From positions 78,734-142,733 of the forward strand of contig JBBRYF010000006.1 in assembly GCA_038237925.1 (NCBI GenBank): a DNA stretch of 64,000 nt, written 5' to 3'. Made by a program: the position numbers and the translations under genes. The DNA comes from AC-32 sp038237925. GTDB taxonomy: Bacteria; Actinomycetota; Thermoleophilia; Gaiellales; Gaiellaceae. The notes under the pieces were generated by a model. That model was not told the origin of the DNA and made no database searches. It worked only from the letters and a program-made list of their open reading frames with translations. Every line of letters starts with the position of its first letter. The first letter of the stretch is position 1. Below, piece by piece: positions 32,224 to 41,855 of the stretch.

Positions 32224-33410
32224 CCCGAAGAGGCCAGCTCGCGCTCGTCTTCGGCGGCGTGACCTACCTCGCCGCCTGGGCGTTCGGCTCGAAGATCCTC
32301 TACCCGGTCGCGCTCGGCCTGCCGCTCGCCGTGCTGCTCGCGTGGCTCTGGACGGCTGTGGCCAACCGGCCGCTGGAGCTCCGGCGGATCCTTCCGGCCG
32401 GGGAGCGGCTCGAGGGCGACGACCTCGAGATCGTGGTCGAGCTCAGCTCCGAGCAGCGGCTCGTGCCGGCGCGCTGGACGCTACGTGAGCGCGTGGGCAA
32501 GCTCGGTGAGCTCGGAACCGCGGTCGGCTTGAACGGGCGCGCCCGATACGTGCTGAAAGGCCTTCCGCGCGGACGCTACGAATTCGAGGAGACCATCGCC
32601 GTGATCGAAGACCCGTTCGGGCTCGAGCGGGTCGAGCAGCGGCTCCAGGCCCCGGGCGCGCTGCTCGTCTACCCGCGCCTGGTCGACCTCGCGCGGCTCT
32701 TCTCCGACTCGGGCGCCCGCTCGCACGACGGGCGGCGCCTGCTCTTGCGGCGGCCTTCGGGGTTCGACCTGCACAGCGTGCGCGAGTACGAGCACGGCGA
32801 CTCGCTCCGCAAGGTGCACTGGCGCTCGACGGCGCGGCGCGCGCAGCTGATGGTCAAGGAGCTCGAGGACTCTCCGCGGGACGAGGTGGCGGTTGTCTTG
32901 GACGCCGATCCGCAGGCGGTCGTCGGAGAGAGCTTCGACGTCCAGGTGCGCGCGGCAGGGTCGCTGCTGCTCGCGCACGTGCGCCGTGGTCGCCGCACGC
33001 TGCTCGTGATCAACGGGACGCAGCGGGTGCAGCAGGGGGTGCGCTCGCCCGAGGGCGACTGGCACCAGGCACTCGACCTGCTCGCCGCCGCCGAGCCGGA
33101 GCCGGGGCCGCCGCTCGCGGCGCTGCTTGCGGAGGACGGCAGCGCCGTGGGCCGTGCGCTCGAGCTCGCGGTCGTGACCGCCTCGTTGCCGCCGCGCCTG
33201 GTCGAACGGCTCGTCGACCGCTCGCTCGGGAGCGGACATGTCTCGCTCGTACTGGTCGAACCGTCGAGCTTTGCCGGGGCCGAGCCGAAGCCCTGGCCAG
33301 ACCTGCTTCGTCTCCAGGCCGCGGGCGTGACGGTCGCGGTCGTGCGCGACGGGGACGACCTCGCCGTGCGCCTCGGCGAGGCGCACGGCGCGGAGGCGGC
33401 GCATGCGTAG
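32220..33410 (+). CDS. DUF58 membrane protein
   Basis: 396 residues. Two N-terminal membrane segments (residues about 8-40), a beta-rich region, then the DUF58 core SGFDLHSVREYEHGDSLRKV then HWRSTARRAQLMVKELED, a diverged VWA-like fold. Family members work with MoxR ATPases in envelope or metal-centre assembly; exact role unknown. Coupled by ATGA to MoxR and overlapping the transglutaminase gene. Confidence 0.9.
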   Translation: MTRRGQLALVFGGVTYLAAWAFGSKILYPVALGLPLAVLLAWLWTAVANRPLELRRILPAGERLEGDDLEIVVELSSEQRLVPARWTLRERVGKLGELGTAVGLNGRARYVLKGLPRGRYEFEETIAVIEDPFGLERVEQRLQAPGALLVYPRLVDLARLFSDSGARSHDGRRLLLRRPSGFDLHSVREYEHGDSLRKVHWRSTARRAQLMVKELEDSPRDEVAVVLDADPQAVVGESFDVQVRAAGSLLLAHVRRGRRTLLVINGTQRVQQGVRSPEGDWHQALDLLAAAEPEPGPPLAALLAEDGSAVGRALELAVVTASLPPRLVERLVDRSLGSGHVSLVLVEPSSFAGAEPKPWPDLLRLQAAGVTVAVVRDGDDLAVRLGEAHGAEAAHA

Positions 33411-35655
33411 GGTGCTGCCGGTCCTCGCAGTAGCCGCACCGCTGATCGCCTGGAGCTGGTTGCGGCTCGAGAGCGGCAGCGACGCGGGCCAAGCGGCTCT
33501 CGCTGTCGTCCTGGCGCTTCTGCCGGTGCTCGTGCCGGGCCGACGGCTTCGTGCGGTCGCCGTCGTGGTCGCGTTGCTCGTCGTCGGTGCTGTCGCCTTC
33601 GACCTCGGACCCGCGTTGGCGCTGCCCGGCCGCGTCGCGACTCGGTTCGGGAGCGGGTTCCTGGAGTTCTACGACTTCCAGGTGCCCGTCGATTCCTCGG
33701 CCCACCCGCGCATGCACGGCGTGCTGCTGATGGCGGTTTTCGCCTTCACGCTCGTCGTCGCGCTCGGTGCGGCCGCGTGTCGACCGGCTGTGGTCGTTTC
33801 GGCCCTGGTCGTCGGCGTCGGCTGGCCGGGAACGCTGCTGCCCGGACACGACCTGCTGCGGGGCGGGCTCCTACTGGCGACGATCCTCGCGACGACGCTG
33901 CTCCTGCGGCGCGTCCCGGTCCGCGGGGTCGGAACCGCGCTGGCGGCGGGGGCCGTGGTGATCGCGGCGGCGCTCTTTGCGGCGAGCTCGCCGGCCTTCG
34001 CCAAGCGCGCGATCTTCGACTGGCAGCACTGGGACCTGTACACCAAGCCCGAGAAGCCCGTGAACGTCTCGTATGTCTGGAACTCGAGTTACCGCGGCCT
34101 GACCTTCCACGGGAAGCCGACGACCGTTCTGCGCGTCAAGGCCAGCCCGCAGTCGCACTACTGGCGGATCTCGGTGCTGAGTGGTGTCAAGGACGGCCGT
34201 TGGCTGGAGGAGCTTTCGCCCGCGTACGGGGACTCGACCGTTCTCGGGGAGCCCGGCTTCGTTCCTGCACGAGAGCGGATCGTGGCCAACTGGGAGCAGG
34301 AGCACGTCACGATCGAGGCTCTGCACGACCTGCGCCTGCCCGGCGGAAGCGTTCCGGTCCGCTTCGCCCCGAGTAGCCAGATCGGACGGGTGGGGTACGA
34401 CCCGAGTGGCGTCGCCTACGCCACGAGCCACCTGTCGCGAGGCGACACGTACGACGTGTGGGCCTACTCACCCTCGCCGAGGCCCGCTCAGCTTGCCCGC
34501 TCGAAGCCGGTGTATCCGAGCGGGGCCTCGTCGTATCTCGAGGTGCAGCCTGGAGTCTTTCCGCGACTGTTCGGCCAATCTGGCCGCAACGCCTACGTGC
34601 GCTACCTGCTGACGCAGAACCCACTCGCGAGCCAGGTCCGTCCCTACGCAGGTCTGTACGGGATCGCTGAGCGGGTGGCGGGAGGCGCGAGGAGCCCCTA
34701 TGCGGCGGCGGTCGCGCTCGAGCGTTGGTTCCGCTCGTCCGGAGGCTTCACCTACGATCAGCACCCGCCTGCCCCTCCGGCCGGGATTCCAGCGCTCGAG
34801 GACTTCGTGACGCGGAGCAGGCGGGGCTACTGCCAGCAGTTCGCCGGTTCGATGGCGCTGATGTTGCGATTCTTGGGGATCCCGTCGCGCGTCGCAGTCG
34901 GCTTCGCCAGCGGGCGCTATGACCAGAAGCACGGAGAGTGGGTCGTCTCAGACCGCGATGCGCACATGTGGGTGGAGGTCTGGTTCCGCGGCTGGGGCTG
35001 GCTTCCGTTCGACCCGACGCCGGGACTCGGCGGCCTTGCGGGCCAGTACTCCTCCTCCTCTCCGACCTTCGACGCCGGCGCGATCGCGGCGGTGCTCGCC
35101 GGGAAGAACGGCCTCGACAAGTTCGGTCAGGGGTTGGCGGGAGTGCTTGGGCTCAACGGGCGGTCCCGGGTCACGTCCGACGTTCCCCGCCTGGATACGC
35201 CGCCGTTGGCAAGAGGCGGTCGGGCCGGTCACCGGCGTTCATGGGGCTTCCTCCAGGTGATCGCCTTCGCGCTCGCCGGGGCGGTGCTCTTCGTGGCCGC
35301 CCTCAAGCTCGCGGTGCGGAGCCTGCGTTTCCTGAATCGCGATCCTCGGCGTCTCGCCGCAGCCGGCCGCAGGGACTTGCGAGGCTACTTGCTCGACCAG
35401 GGGCTGGACGTCCCGGCCAGCGTGACGTTGCGCGAGCTGGCGGGGCTTGTCGAGAGCGAGTACCAGGTCACGTCGGCCGGGTTCGGTCTTTACGCGACCG
35501 CCGCGCGGTTCGGACCTCGCGAAGGTTCGCGTGAGGCGGCGCGGGCGATGCGCCGCGAGCTGCGGAGGGTCAGACGAGGGATCCGCCGGGAGCTGACCGG
35601 GCTCGACCGCGTCCGAGGGCTGGTCTCGCTACGCTCGCTCGGTCTCGGCTCTTAG
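33403..35655 (+). CDS. Membrane transglutaminase-like (TgpA-type) protein
   Basis: 750 residues. Six or so N-terminal membrane helices (residues 1-200), an extracytoplasmic region, then a transglutaminase domain with the catalytic triad Cys477 (RGYCQQFAGSM), His521 (DAHMWVEVWF) and Asp537 (LPFDPTPG). A further membrane helix near residues 617-640 and a cytoplasmic Arg-rich C-terminal tail (DUF4129-like) follow. TgpA-like proteins accompany MoxR/DUF58 and may cross-link or hydrolyse envelope protein. All catalytic residues are present. Confidence 0.9.
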   Translation: MRRVLPVLAVAAPLIAWSWLRLESGSDAGQAALAVVLALLPVLVPGRRLRAVAVVVALLVVGAVAFDLGPALALPGRVATRFGSGFLEFYDFQVPVDSSAHPRMHGVLLMAVFAFTLVVALGAAACRPAVVVSALVVGVGWPGTLLPGHDLLRGGLLLATILATTLLLRRVPVRGVGTALAAGAVVIAAALFAASSPAFAKRAIFDWQHWDLYTKPEKPVNVSYVWNSSYRGLTFHGKPTTVLRVKASPQSHYWRISVLSGVKDGRWLEELSPAYGDSTVLGEPGFVPARERIVANWEQEHVTIEALHDLRLPGGSVPVRFAPSSQIGRVGYDPSGVAYATSHLSRGDTYDVWAYSPSPRPAQLARSKPVYPSGASSYLEVQPGVFPRLFGQSGRNAYVRYLLTQNPLASQVRPYAGLYGIAERVAGGARSPYAAAVALERWFRSSGGFTYDQHPPAPPAGIPALEDFVTRSRRGYCQQFAGSMALMLRFLGIPSRVAVGFASGRYDQKHGEWVVSDRDAHMWVEVWFRGWGWLPFDPTPGLGGLAGQYSSSSPTFDAGAIAAVLAGKNGLDKFGQGLAGVLGLNGRSRVTSDVPRLDTPPLARGGRAGHRRSWGFLQVIAFALAGAVLFVAALKLAVRSLRFLNRDPRRLAAAGRRDLRGYLLDQGLDVPASVTLRELAGLVESEYQVTSAGFGLYATAARFGPREGSREAARAMRRELRRVRRGIRRELTGLDRVRGLVSLRSLGLGS

Positions 35656-35697
35656 CGCGGGATTTGACGGACCCGCTTCACTTAGTCGGGGTATCCG

Positions 35698-36051
35698 ATG
35701 AGCGAGACCTTCGACCTATTCCAGCAGGGGCGCAGCCACCTGAAGAGCGGCCGTGCGGCGCAGGCAACCGTTGCGCTCGAGAAGGCGAAGCGGCGCGAGC
35801 CGGAGAAGGCGTCGATCCGCGAGGCGCTCGGGATCGCGTACTTCCGCATTCAGCGCTACGACGAGGCGGCCTCGGAATTCCGCAAGCTGCTCGAGCTCGC
35901 GCCCGCCGACGACTATGCGCACTACGCGCTCGGCCGGTGCCTGGAGAAGCAGGGCCGCGACCAGGAGGCGAACGGGCACTACAAGCTCGCGAGCTCGCTG
36001 CGACCCGGCGAGCCTGCGTACGAGTCGCGGATCCGCGACCTCGGCGAGTAG
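35698..36051 (+). CDS. Tetratricopeptide-repeat protein
   Basis: 117 residues with about three TPR units: FQQGRSHLKSGRAAQATVAL, ALGIAYFRIQRYDEAASEF and ALGRCLEKQGRDQEANGHY. A soluble scaffold for protein-protein contact. Convergent with the GspE-type gene; their stop codons are directly adjacent. Confidence 0.85.
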   Translation: MSETFDLFQQGRSHLKSGRAAQATVALEKAKRREPEKASIREALGIAYFRIQRYDEAASEFRKLLELAPADDYAHYALGRCLEKQGRDQEANGHYKLASSLRPGEPAYESRIRDLGE

Positions 36052-37737
36052 TTAGCTTCTGTCGCCGGTGACGCGGCGGATCTCGTCGAGCGACGAGACA
36101 CCTTCGAGGCAGAGCCGCAGCCCGTCCTGGCGCAGGGTCGTCATGCCGTCCTGTACCGCGGCGTCGAGAATCTCGTCGGTCGAGGCACTGACCAGCCGCC
36201 GGATCGCAGCCGTCACGGGCAGCACCTCGTAGAGCGCGACGCGGCCGCTGTAGCCGGTGCCGCCGCAGCGCCCGCAGCCCTTCGCTCGGTGGAGGTACAC
36301 CTTGCCCTTCTGCTCCAGCATCCCGATCGCCTCGAGCTCCTCGTCGTCTGGCCAGTACGACTCGCGGCAGTCGGCGCAGAGGCGCCGCGCGAGCCGCTGC
36401 GCGACGATGCAGTTGATGGCGCTTGCGAGCAGGCCGGGCTCGATACCCATGTCCTTCAGGCGCTCGACCGCGCTGGCGGCGTTGTGGGCATGGACAGTCG
36501 TCAGCACGAGGTGGCCCGTCATGCCCGCCTGCATGGCGATGCGAGCGGTCTCTTCGTCCCGGATCTCGCCGACGAGCAGGACGTCGGGGTCCGAGCGCAG
36601 GATCGTGCGGAGACCGCGAGAGAAGGTGAGCCCGCTCTTCGGAGAGATCTCGATCTGGTTGATCCCGCGGATCTGGTACTCGACCGGGTCCTCGATGGTC
36701 ATGATCACGCGCCCGGGGTCGTTCAGCAGGTGCAGCGCTGTGTAGAGCGTGGTGGTCTTGCCGCTGCCGGTCGGCCCGCAGACGACGACTGCACCGTAAG
36801 GCTGGCGGATCGCGCGCTCGAAGGGCTCCCGCACGATCGCCGTCATCCCGAGCTCGCCGAGGTCCGGCTTGCTCACGGCGCGGTGCATGATCCTGAGCAC
36901 GACCTGCTCGCCGTGCGTCGTCGGCATGATCGCCATGCGGAGATCGAGCGGGTTGCCGTTGAAGCGGATCGAGACGCGGCCGTCCTGGGGGGCGCGGCGC
37001 TCGGCGATGTCGAGGTTGGCCATGATCTTCAGTCGGCTGATCACGCCGAGCTGCATCTGCTTCGGGATCTCGGCGACCGGCCGCGTGACCCCGTCGATGC
37101 GGGCGCGCACGATCATGTCCTGCTCCTGCGGCTCGAAGTGGATGTCGGAGGCGCCGTCTTCGATCGCCTGCGCAAGCGTCGCGTGGACGAGCTTCACGGC
37201 AGGCGTGTCGTCGGTTGCCTCCGCGATGTCCTCACGTTCGGCGATGGCGTCGAAGAGCACGGCGTCGGCGCCGGCGTCGGCGACCTCGATCTGCGTTCGA
37301 TAGAGCCTCTTGATCGTGCGCTCGAGGTCATCCGGCTCGGAAACCGCGATTCGCACGTTGTGGCCGAGCGCGAGCCGCAGGTCGTCGGCGCGGCCTACGT
37401 CGGTGGGGTCGGCGACGGCGACGAGCAGGAGGTCCTCGGCGAGGAAGCGCACGGGCACGGCCTGGTAGCGGAACGCGAGCTCCTTCGGTAGGAGCATCGC
37501 GGCCTGGAGGTCGAGGTCGGTCGCGCTGAGGTCGACATACTCGAGCCCGTTCTGGTCTGCGAGCGCTTTCGCGAGGTCCTGTGGGGTAACCCACCGGTGA
37601 CCGACGACGATCTCGCCGAGCCGCTTGCCGGTCAGCGTCTGCTCCTCGAAGGCCTGCTTGACCTGATCCACGGTCAAGAGCCCGCGATTGATCAGCAGGG
37701 AGCCGAGGTGCTGCCAGGGTAGGTGGGCCGCTTCCAC
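36052..37737 (-). CDS. GspE/PilB-type secretion or pilus assembly ATPase
   Basis: 561 residues from the GTG at 37735-37737, a normal length; longer frames run antisense through dtd. N-terminal MshEN/GspE-N domain (LINRGLLTVDQVKQAF, RLGEIVVGHRWVT), then the T2SE ATPase: Walker A CGPTGSGKTTTLYTAL (about residues 316-331), Asp box TIEDPVEY, Walker B VLLVGEIRDEETA, and a zinc site CADC...CGRCGGTGYSGR. MshEN domains often bind c-di-GMP. It powers pilus extension or type II secretion at the inner membrane. It stands alone here, without pilin or platform genes nearby. Divergent from dtd with a 30-base gap. Confidence 0.9.
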   Translation of the reverse strand: MEAAHLPWQHLGSLLINRGLLTVDQVKQAFEEQTLTGKRLGEIVVGHRWVTPQDLAKALADQNGLEYVDLSATDLDLQAAMLLPKELAFRYQAVPVRFLAEDLLLVAVADPTDVGRADDLRLALGHNVRIAVSEPDDLERTIKRLYRTQIEVADAGADAVLFDAIAEREDIAEATDDTPAVKLVHATLAQAIEDGASDIHFEPQEQDMIVRARIDGVTRPVAEIPKQMQLGVISRLKIMANLDIAERRAPQDGRVSIRFNGNPLDLRMAIMPTTHGEQVVLRIMHRAVSKPDLGELGMTAIVREPFERAIRQPYGAVVVCGPTGSGKTTTLYTALHLLNDPGRVIMTIEDPVEYQIRGINQIEISPKSGLTFSRGLRTILRSDPDVLLVGEIRDEETARIAMQAGMTGHLVLTTVHAHNAASAVERLKDMGIEPGLLASAINCIVAQRLARRLCADCRESYWPDDEELEAIGMLEQKGKVYLHRAKGCGRCGGTGYSGRVALYEVLPVTAAIRRLVSASTDEILDAAVQDGMTTLRQDGLRLCLEGVSSLDEIRRVTGDRS

Positions 37738-37767
37738 GAGGGTTGTATCGTCGTTTTCGAGCCGAAC

Positions 37768-38211
37768 ATGAAGGCTGTTCTGCAACGGGTCACGCGCGCA
37801 GCGGTGCGGGTGGAAGAGGAGGTCGCGGGGGAGATCGGGCCTGGCCTGTGTGTGCTCCTCGGAGTCGCCCGCGGCGACGGGCCTTCGGAGGCCTCGCGAC
37901 TCGCCGAAAAGGTGGCGCGAATGCGGGTTTTCGAGGACGACAGCGGCCGTTTCGACCGCTCGCTGCTCGACACGTGCGGTGACGCGCTCGTCGTCAGCCA
38001 GTTCACGCTGCTCGGCAATACCAATAGCGGAAAGGGAACTAGACCGGACTTCTCGCAGGCCGCCCCGAAGGAGCAGGCCGAACCACTCTACGAAGCGTTC
38101 TGCGAGGAGATGCGCGCCCTCGGCGTTCACGTCGAGACGGGCCGCTTCGGCGCGCGTATGGCCGTCGAGATCGTCAACGACGGGCCGGTCACGATCGTGC
38201 TCGAGATCTAG
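37768..38211 (+). CDS. dtd: D-aminoacyl-tRNA deacylase (chimeric: 3' half supplied by an integrated element)
   Basis: 147 residues: MKAVLQRVTRAAVRVEEEV, GLCVLLGVARGD, LVVSQFTLLG and the catalytic-pocket motif NDGPVTIVLEI. DTD frees tRNAs charged with D-amino acids or glycine. From codon 89 (AAGGGAAC, 38032-38039) the sequence is paired by a second, diverged 3' half at 47817-47990 (KGTRPSF versus KGTRPDF) beside a serine recombinase. I infer that a mobile element inserted here and rebuilt the gene with its own 3' end. The reading frame is complete, so the enzyme should be functional. Confidence 0.92.
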   Translation: MKAVLQRVTRAAVRVEEEVAGEIGPGLCVLLGVARGDGPSEASRLAEKVARMRVFEDDSGRFDRSLLDTCGDALVVSQFTLLGNTNSGKGTRPDFSQAAPKEQAEPLYEAFCEEMRALGVHVETGRFGARMAVEIVNDGPVTIVLEI

Positions 38212-38804
38212 TAGATGTTCCAGATCCGCGGAGGCGTTTATCGAGCGCTGACGCTGACAACCCGCACGCGGCCACGCGTCGGGACGGCAGCCGGGAGAGG
38301 CTCGAGCGATAGGAGCCGGCCACCGGCCAGGGCATCTCGAGGGCGCTCCGACAGTCGACGTACACCGCTTCGGCAGGAACGCACGACGCGAGCGCTGGGG
38401 CCCGGACTGCCAGATCCGAAGGGGAAGGTGAACGGCGACGTGGACGTGCAGGGCGATAGGTTCAAATCCACAGGGCTCCTAACAGGGGAGAGCGTGTCGT
38501 GGCTTGAACAGTGTTCCGCTCGCACACACTTCGCCGCGACCGCCAGTAGTGCGCAAATCATCGAGCCAGCTGCCTAAATGCACGACCTGGGCGCACTCGA
38601 GCTCGGGGCCGACGACGAACGCCGACAGCAAACGGCAGAACGTCAGAAGGCGCAAACTGCTTCCCCTGCAAGGGGGAGTGCGCCTTCGGACACCGCCTCT
38701 AGCTACGGTCGACCCTAGAAAAACCTCGCTCAATGTCCTAGTCTCCTACGCAACCTATGGTCGCGGCGCCGAGGGTCGCGCCGTTGCGGGAAGAGAGGGC
38801 TCTC
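38212..38804. other. 593-base non-coding left end of the element
   Basis: No convincing gene: frames here lack ribosome sites and known motifs. Visible structure includes CTCGAG repeats near 38299 and 38336 bounding a GC-rich hairpin region, GTGGA...TCCAC around 38440-38472, and CTTCCCCT/AGGGGGAG near 38659-38677. I cannot assign an RNA family. It probably contains the promoter and leader for the secreted protein gene and attachment-site arms. Confidence 0.4.
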
Positions 38805-41396
38805 TTGGGCGTCAAGGGGATATTCACTTTGTGTGCAGCAATTTTTGCTGCGGTGGCACTCGTTTCGGGTTCATCGGCCGGCACGACACATGCTCGGAAG
38901 GTGACGCGAATCGACGTCTCGTCGAGGACGGCGGTCGTCCACTATCTGCGCTCGATCCACGTCAACCCGCGAGGGGCTGTGATCCAGCGCGGCGCGCACA
39001 ACTACGCCGGCGCGCGCTGCCCCGGCAAGGGCTGGAGCTGCACGTCGACACGGCATGTAGTCGTCCAGGTCGCGGCGCGCGGCGGCAAGAACACCTTCGC
39101 GTGCTCGACGTCGAGCTGCACCGTCGTGCAGGTGGCCGCGGCACTGGCTGCGCCCAATACGGCGAAGTGCATCAAGACGACGGGCTTGTCGTCGTCGTGC
39201 ACGATCAGCCAGACGAGCTCCACAGCTGACAACGTCGCGATCGTCTACCAGAGCTCCTCCAAGTTGACCGGGCTGACGCAGACCGCGAGCTACGCGGCCT
39301 CGATCACCCAGAAAGCAACCGGCGCGACGAACAAGAACCGAGCCTGCGTCTACCAGGCGGTCACCATCGACGGGTCGACCGGGAAGGGCACGCCGATCAG
39401 CGTCAACCTCGCTGCACACCAGTCCGCCACCATCACTCAGGACTCGGCGAACGGTGGTAACTCGGCGCAGGAGTCAGCAACCTCCCTCGGCGCATGCACT
39501 GGTGCTGCGCTCACGCAAGCGCAGACGCTCAGCTCGACCGCCACGGGCTCCGGGCCGATCACTCAGAACCTGAACTCGGTGGACAGCGGAGCGAACGTCA
39601 CGCTCGACATCAAGCAGAACCAGAGCGCCGGCTTCTACGGCACTGCCCATGGGCCGAACAACGCGACCTTCAGCCAGACGAACTCGCTCCAGGCGATCGC
39701 GAACACTCCTGCTGGCCCTGTCAGCCAGACCCAGAGCTCCACCAACGGCGGGCTCCTGGCGACGGTCAACCAGGACAGCCGCCAGGTCTCGACGGCCGAC
39801 GCAACGCAGGTGGAGACGCAGTGCGAGGACGCGCACACCACGGCCTTCTCGACCTGCACTCATCCCAGCGGCGTCGATTCGCTTCCCTACTCCGTGACCC
39901 AGACCCAGATCGGGCCGGTACGGAAGGGCGCTGGTCCCTCGACCCAGACGGGCAACGAGGGCGGGATCCCGATGGACACCTTCGACATCCACCAGAGCTC
40001 AACTCAGGACAACGACAAGGGCGGCACCGGCCAGACGAACACGGTGCAGGCCGACTGCACCACCACCGGCAACTGCACCGCGACGCAGACCACGAACGTG
40101 GACGGGCAGTCGTCGACGAACGTGCAGTCCGGCTCGAGCGTCAACACGAGCACGAACTGCACCGGATCGACTTGCACACCGACCGTGCCGCCGACGCCGA
40201 CGATCACCTCGAGCCCTCCGAACTCGAGCAACTCGTCGAGCGCGACATTCACGTTCACAGACTCGGATCCGACAGCGACGTTCCTCTGCAAGCTCGACGC
40301 GGAGCTGTCCTACTCCAGCTGCAGCTCGCCGAAGACCTACACGGGCCTCGCTGACGGCTCGCACACGTTCTCGGTCAAGGCGAACGACACGAATGGGAAC
40401 GAGAGCGCCCCTGCCTCATACACCTGGACGATCGACACGTCGTGCAGCAGCGCGAGCTGCCCCACCTTCACTGAGGTCGGAAGCCAGCTCACGGCGGCGA
40501 ACGTCGACGTCGTGGAATCCGGATACGGCGGGATGAGAGGCGACGGGACGGGCTCGATCAGCGTCAGCGGCGTGACCGGCACAGTGCTTAAGGCCCTCCT
40601 CTATTGGAACGGCCCGACGATGTCCAGCGACCCGTACGCCAATGCCGCGGTGAGGTTCGGCGGAGCGCCTCTGACGGGCATAAACATCGGCATCGCGAGC
40701 AGCAACTGCTGGGGGGGCAACCAGGGGCCGTTCACGAACAGCCATTCGTACCGCGCCGACGTCACGTCCCTGGTGACCGGCGACGGGAGCTACAGCCTCG
40801 CGAACTTCACCAAGCCCACCGCCGACATCAACGGCGTCGCGTTGGTGGTCTTCTACAACGACGGAAGCGTTTCGAATGACCGCAACGTCGTTCTCTGGAG
40901 CGGCAATGACTCGAACTTCGCTCAGGCTCCTGATCCACAGGGCTGGGACGAGACACTGACCGGGGTGCAGTACCCTGGCGCCGGCGCCGCGTCTCTTGAC
41001 TTGGTGGTTTCCGATGGTCAGACGTTCTCCGACGATGCGCTCGTCCTGAGCGGCGGGAACGGCAGCCGCTACCTCGTTCCGTCTGGCAACATCTTCCAGG
41101 GCGATTCAACGCCTCACGGGGCCTCCTACAACAACGGTTACCTGTGGGACATCAAGTCCTTCGACATCACAAGCGACCTTGGGTCTGGGTCGAACACCCT
41201 CCAGCTGACGACAGGGCTCGGCGGGGACTGCCTTTCGCTGGTGGTCGCCGCCGCGAACACCCCCGTGTCGGCGCCCGTGGTGGTGATCGGCGGCCCCGCC
41301 ACGGCCGTCACGCAGCAGTCATCGACTATCCAGTCGGCTCCTGCTACTGCTCCGCGGCGAACGAGCACGGGCCCCGGCGGAACGACGAAGCGCTAG
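38805..41396 (+). CDS. Large secreted Q/N/S/T-rich repeat protein with Ig-like domain
   Basis: About 863 residues from a TTG with AGAGAGGG upstream; the ATG at 38757 would add 16 residues before the signal peptide. Signal peptide GVKGIFTLCAAIFAAVALVS. Residues about 90-460 consist of irregular strand-like repeats rich in Gln, Asn, Ser and Thr (ITQNLNSVDSG, FSQTNSLQAIA, VSQTQSSTNGG, IHQSSTQDN), reminiscent of curlin-type beta-solenoids. Then an Ig-like domain (ATFLCKLDAELSYSSCS, TYTGLADGSHTFSVKANDTN) and a C-terminal beta domain (GTVLKALLYWNGPTMSSD). Likely an extracellular fibre or adhesin, carried as cargo of the element. Function is inference. Confidence 0.75.
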   Translation: MGVKGIFTLCAAIFAAVALVSGSSAGTTHARKVTRIDVSSRTAVVHYLRSIHVNPRGAVIQRGAHNYAGARCPGKGWSCTSTRHVVVQVAARGGKNTFACSTSSCTVVQVAAALAAPNTAKCIKTTGLSSSCTISQTSSTADNVAIVYQSSSKLTGLTQTASYAASITQKATGATNKNRACVYQAVTIDGSTGKGTPISVNLAAHQSATITQDSANGGNSAQESATSLGACTGAALTQAQTLSSTATGSGPITQNLNSVDSGANVTLDIKQNQSAGFYGTAHGPNNATFSQTNSLQAIANTPAGPVSQTQSSTNGGLLATVNQDSRQVSTADATQVETQCEDAHTTAFSTCTHPSGVDSLPYSVTQTQIGPVRKGAGPSTQTGNEGGIPMDTFDIHQSSTQDNDKGGTGQTNTVQADCTTTGNCTATQTTNVDGQSSTNVQSGSSVNTSTNCTGSTCTPTVPPTPTITSSPPNSSNSSSATFTFTDSDPTATFLCKLDAELSYSSCSSPKTYTGLADGSHTFSVKANDTNGNESAPASYTWTIDTSCSSASCPTFTEVGSQLTAANVDVVESGYGGMRGDGTGSISVSGVTGTVLKALLYWNGPTMSSDPYANAAVRFGGAPLTGINIGIASSNCWGGNQGPFTNSHSYRADVTSLVTGDGSYSLANFTKPTADINGVALVVFYNDGSVSNDRNVVLWSGNDSNFAQAPDPQGWDETLTGVQYPGAGAASLDLVVSDGQTFSDDALVLSGGNGSRYLVPSGNIFQGDSTPHGASYNNGYLWDIKSFDITSDLGSGSNTLQLTTGLGGDCLSLVVAAANTPVSAPVVVIGGPATAVTQQSSTIQSAPATAPRRTSTGPGGTTKR

Positions 41397-41421
41397 CTTC
41401 GCAGCGCAACCGCAGTTAGGC

Positions 41422-41455
41422 GGTAGAGGGGCCGGTGTGAGCCGGCCCCTCTACC
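41422..41455 (+). terminator. Strong hairpin terminator after the secreted protein
   Basis: GGTAGAGGGGCCGG (41422-41435) and its perfect complement (41442-41455) with loop TGTGAG, 25 bases after the stop codon. Confidence 0.8.
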
Positions 41456-41855
41456 AGTTGCTCCAGCTCCGCGTCGATTGCCTCTGGCCGAGTCTCCGCG
41501 GCAGCAGCCGGTCCTTGAAATCGCTCCCAGCATGTCGTACAAGTGTTAGCGAGGGCGGCCGCCTTCCTCGTGCCGCAGGTCCCTGTTGTGTACGAGCGCG
41601 GAGGCCGTCCTCTTCTTCGCCGACGACGATCACCTCATGACGATTCCGCGTGCCCTTTCCACGCGATGGTGGTACCGCTCACCGGTGTCGAGCGGCGCTC
41701 CGCAGGGGGTCTTCTACATGGCATGCGAGGAGGGGGTGTCCAAAGGCGCGCGTATGACCTGACCGCCCAGGAATCAGGATTCCTCTCCCCGAATCAGGCA
41801 ATTTCGCCCGACTCGAGCATTTTTCGCGATTCCGTAGCCGAACTCATAGGTGCGA
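41456..41855. other. 400-base non-coding stretch before the excisionase-like gene
   Basis: No supported gene. It holds a perfect palindrome GGAATC-AG-GATTCC at 41771-41784 followed by a second CGAATCAGG, a possible operator for the adjacent HTH protein. Local AT content rises after 41800 (AATTTCGCC, CATTTTTCGCGATTCC), as expected of a promoter region. Confidence 0.4.

Noticed and set aside
37738..38130. Extended N-terminus of the GspE-type ATPase
   Set aside because: The extension is antisense to dtd and has no domain; a GTG at 37737 gives normal family length.
38215..38577. Frame ending ...AQIIEPAA-stop, considered as a tmRNA tag or small gene
   Set aside because: No tRNA-like domain (no paired 5'/3' acceptor or proper T arm), no ribosome site and no recognisable motif.
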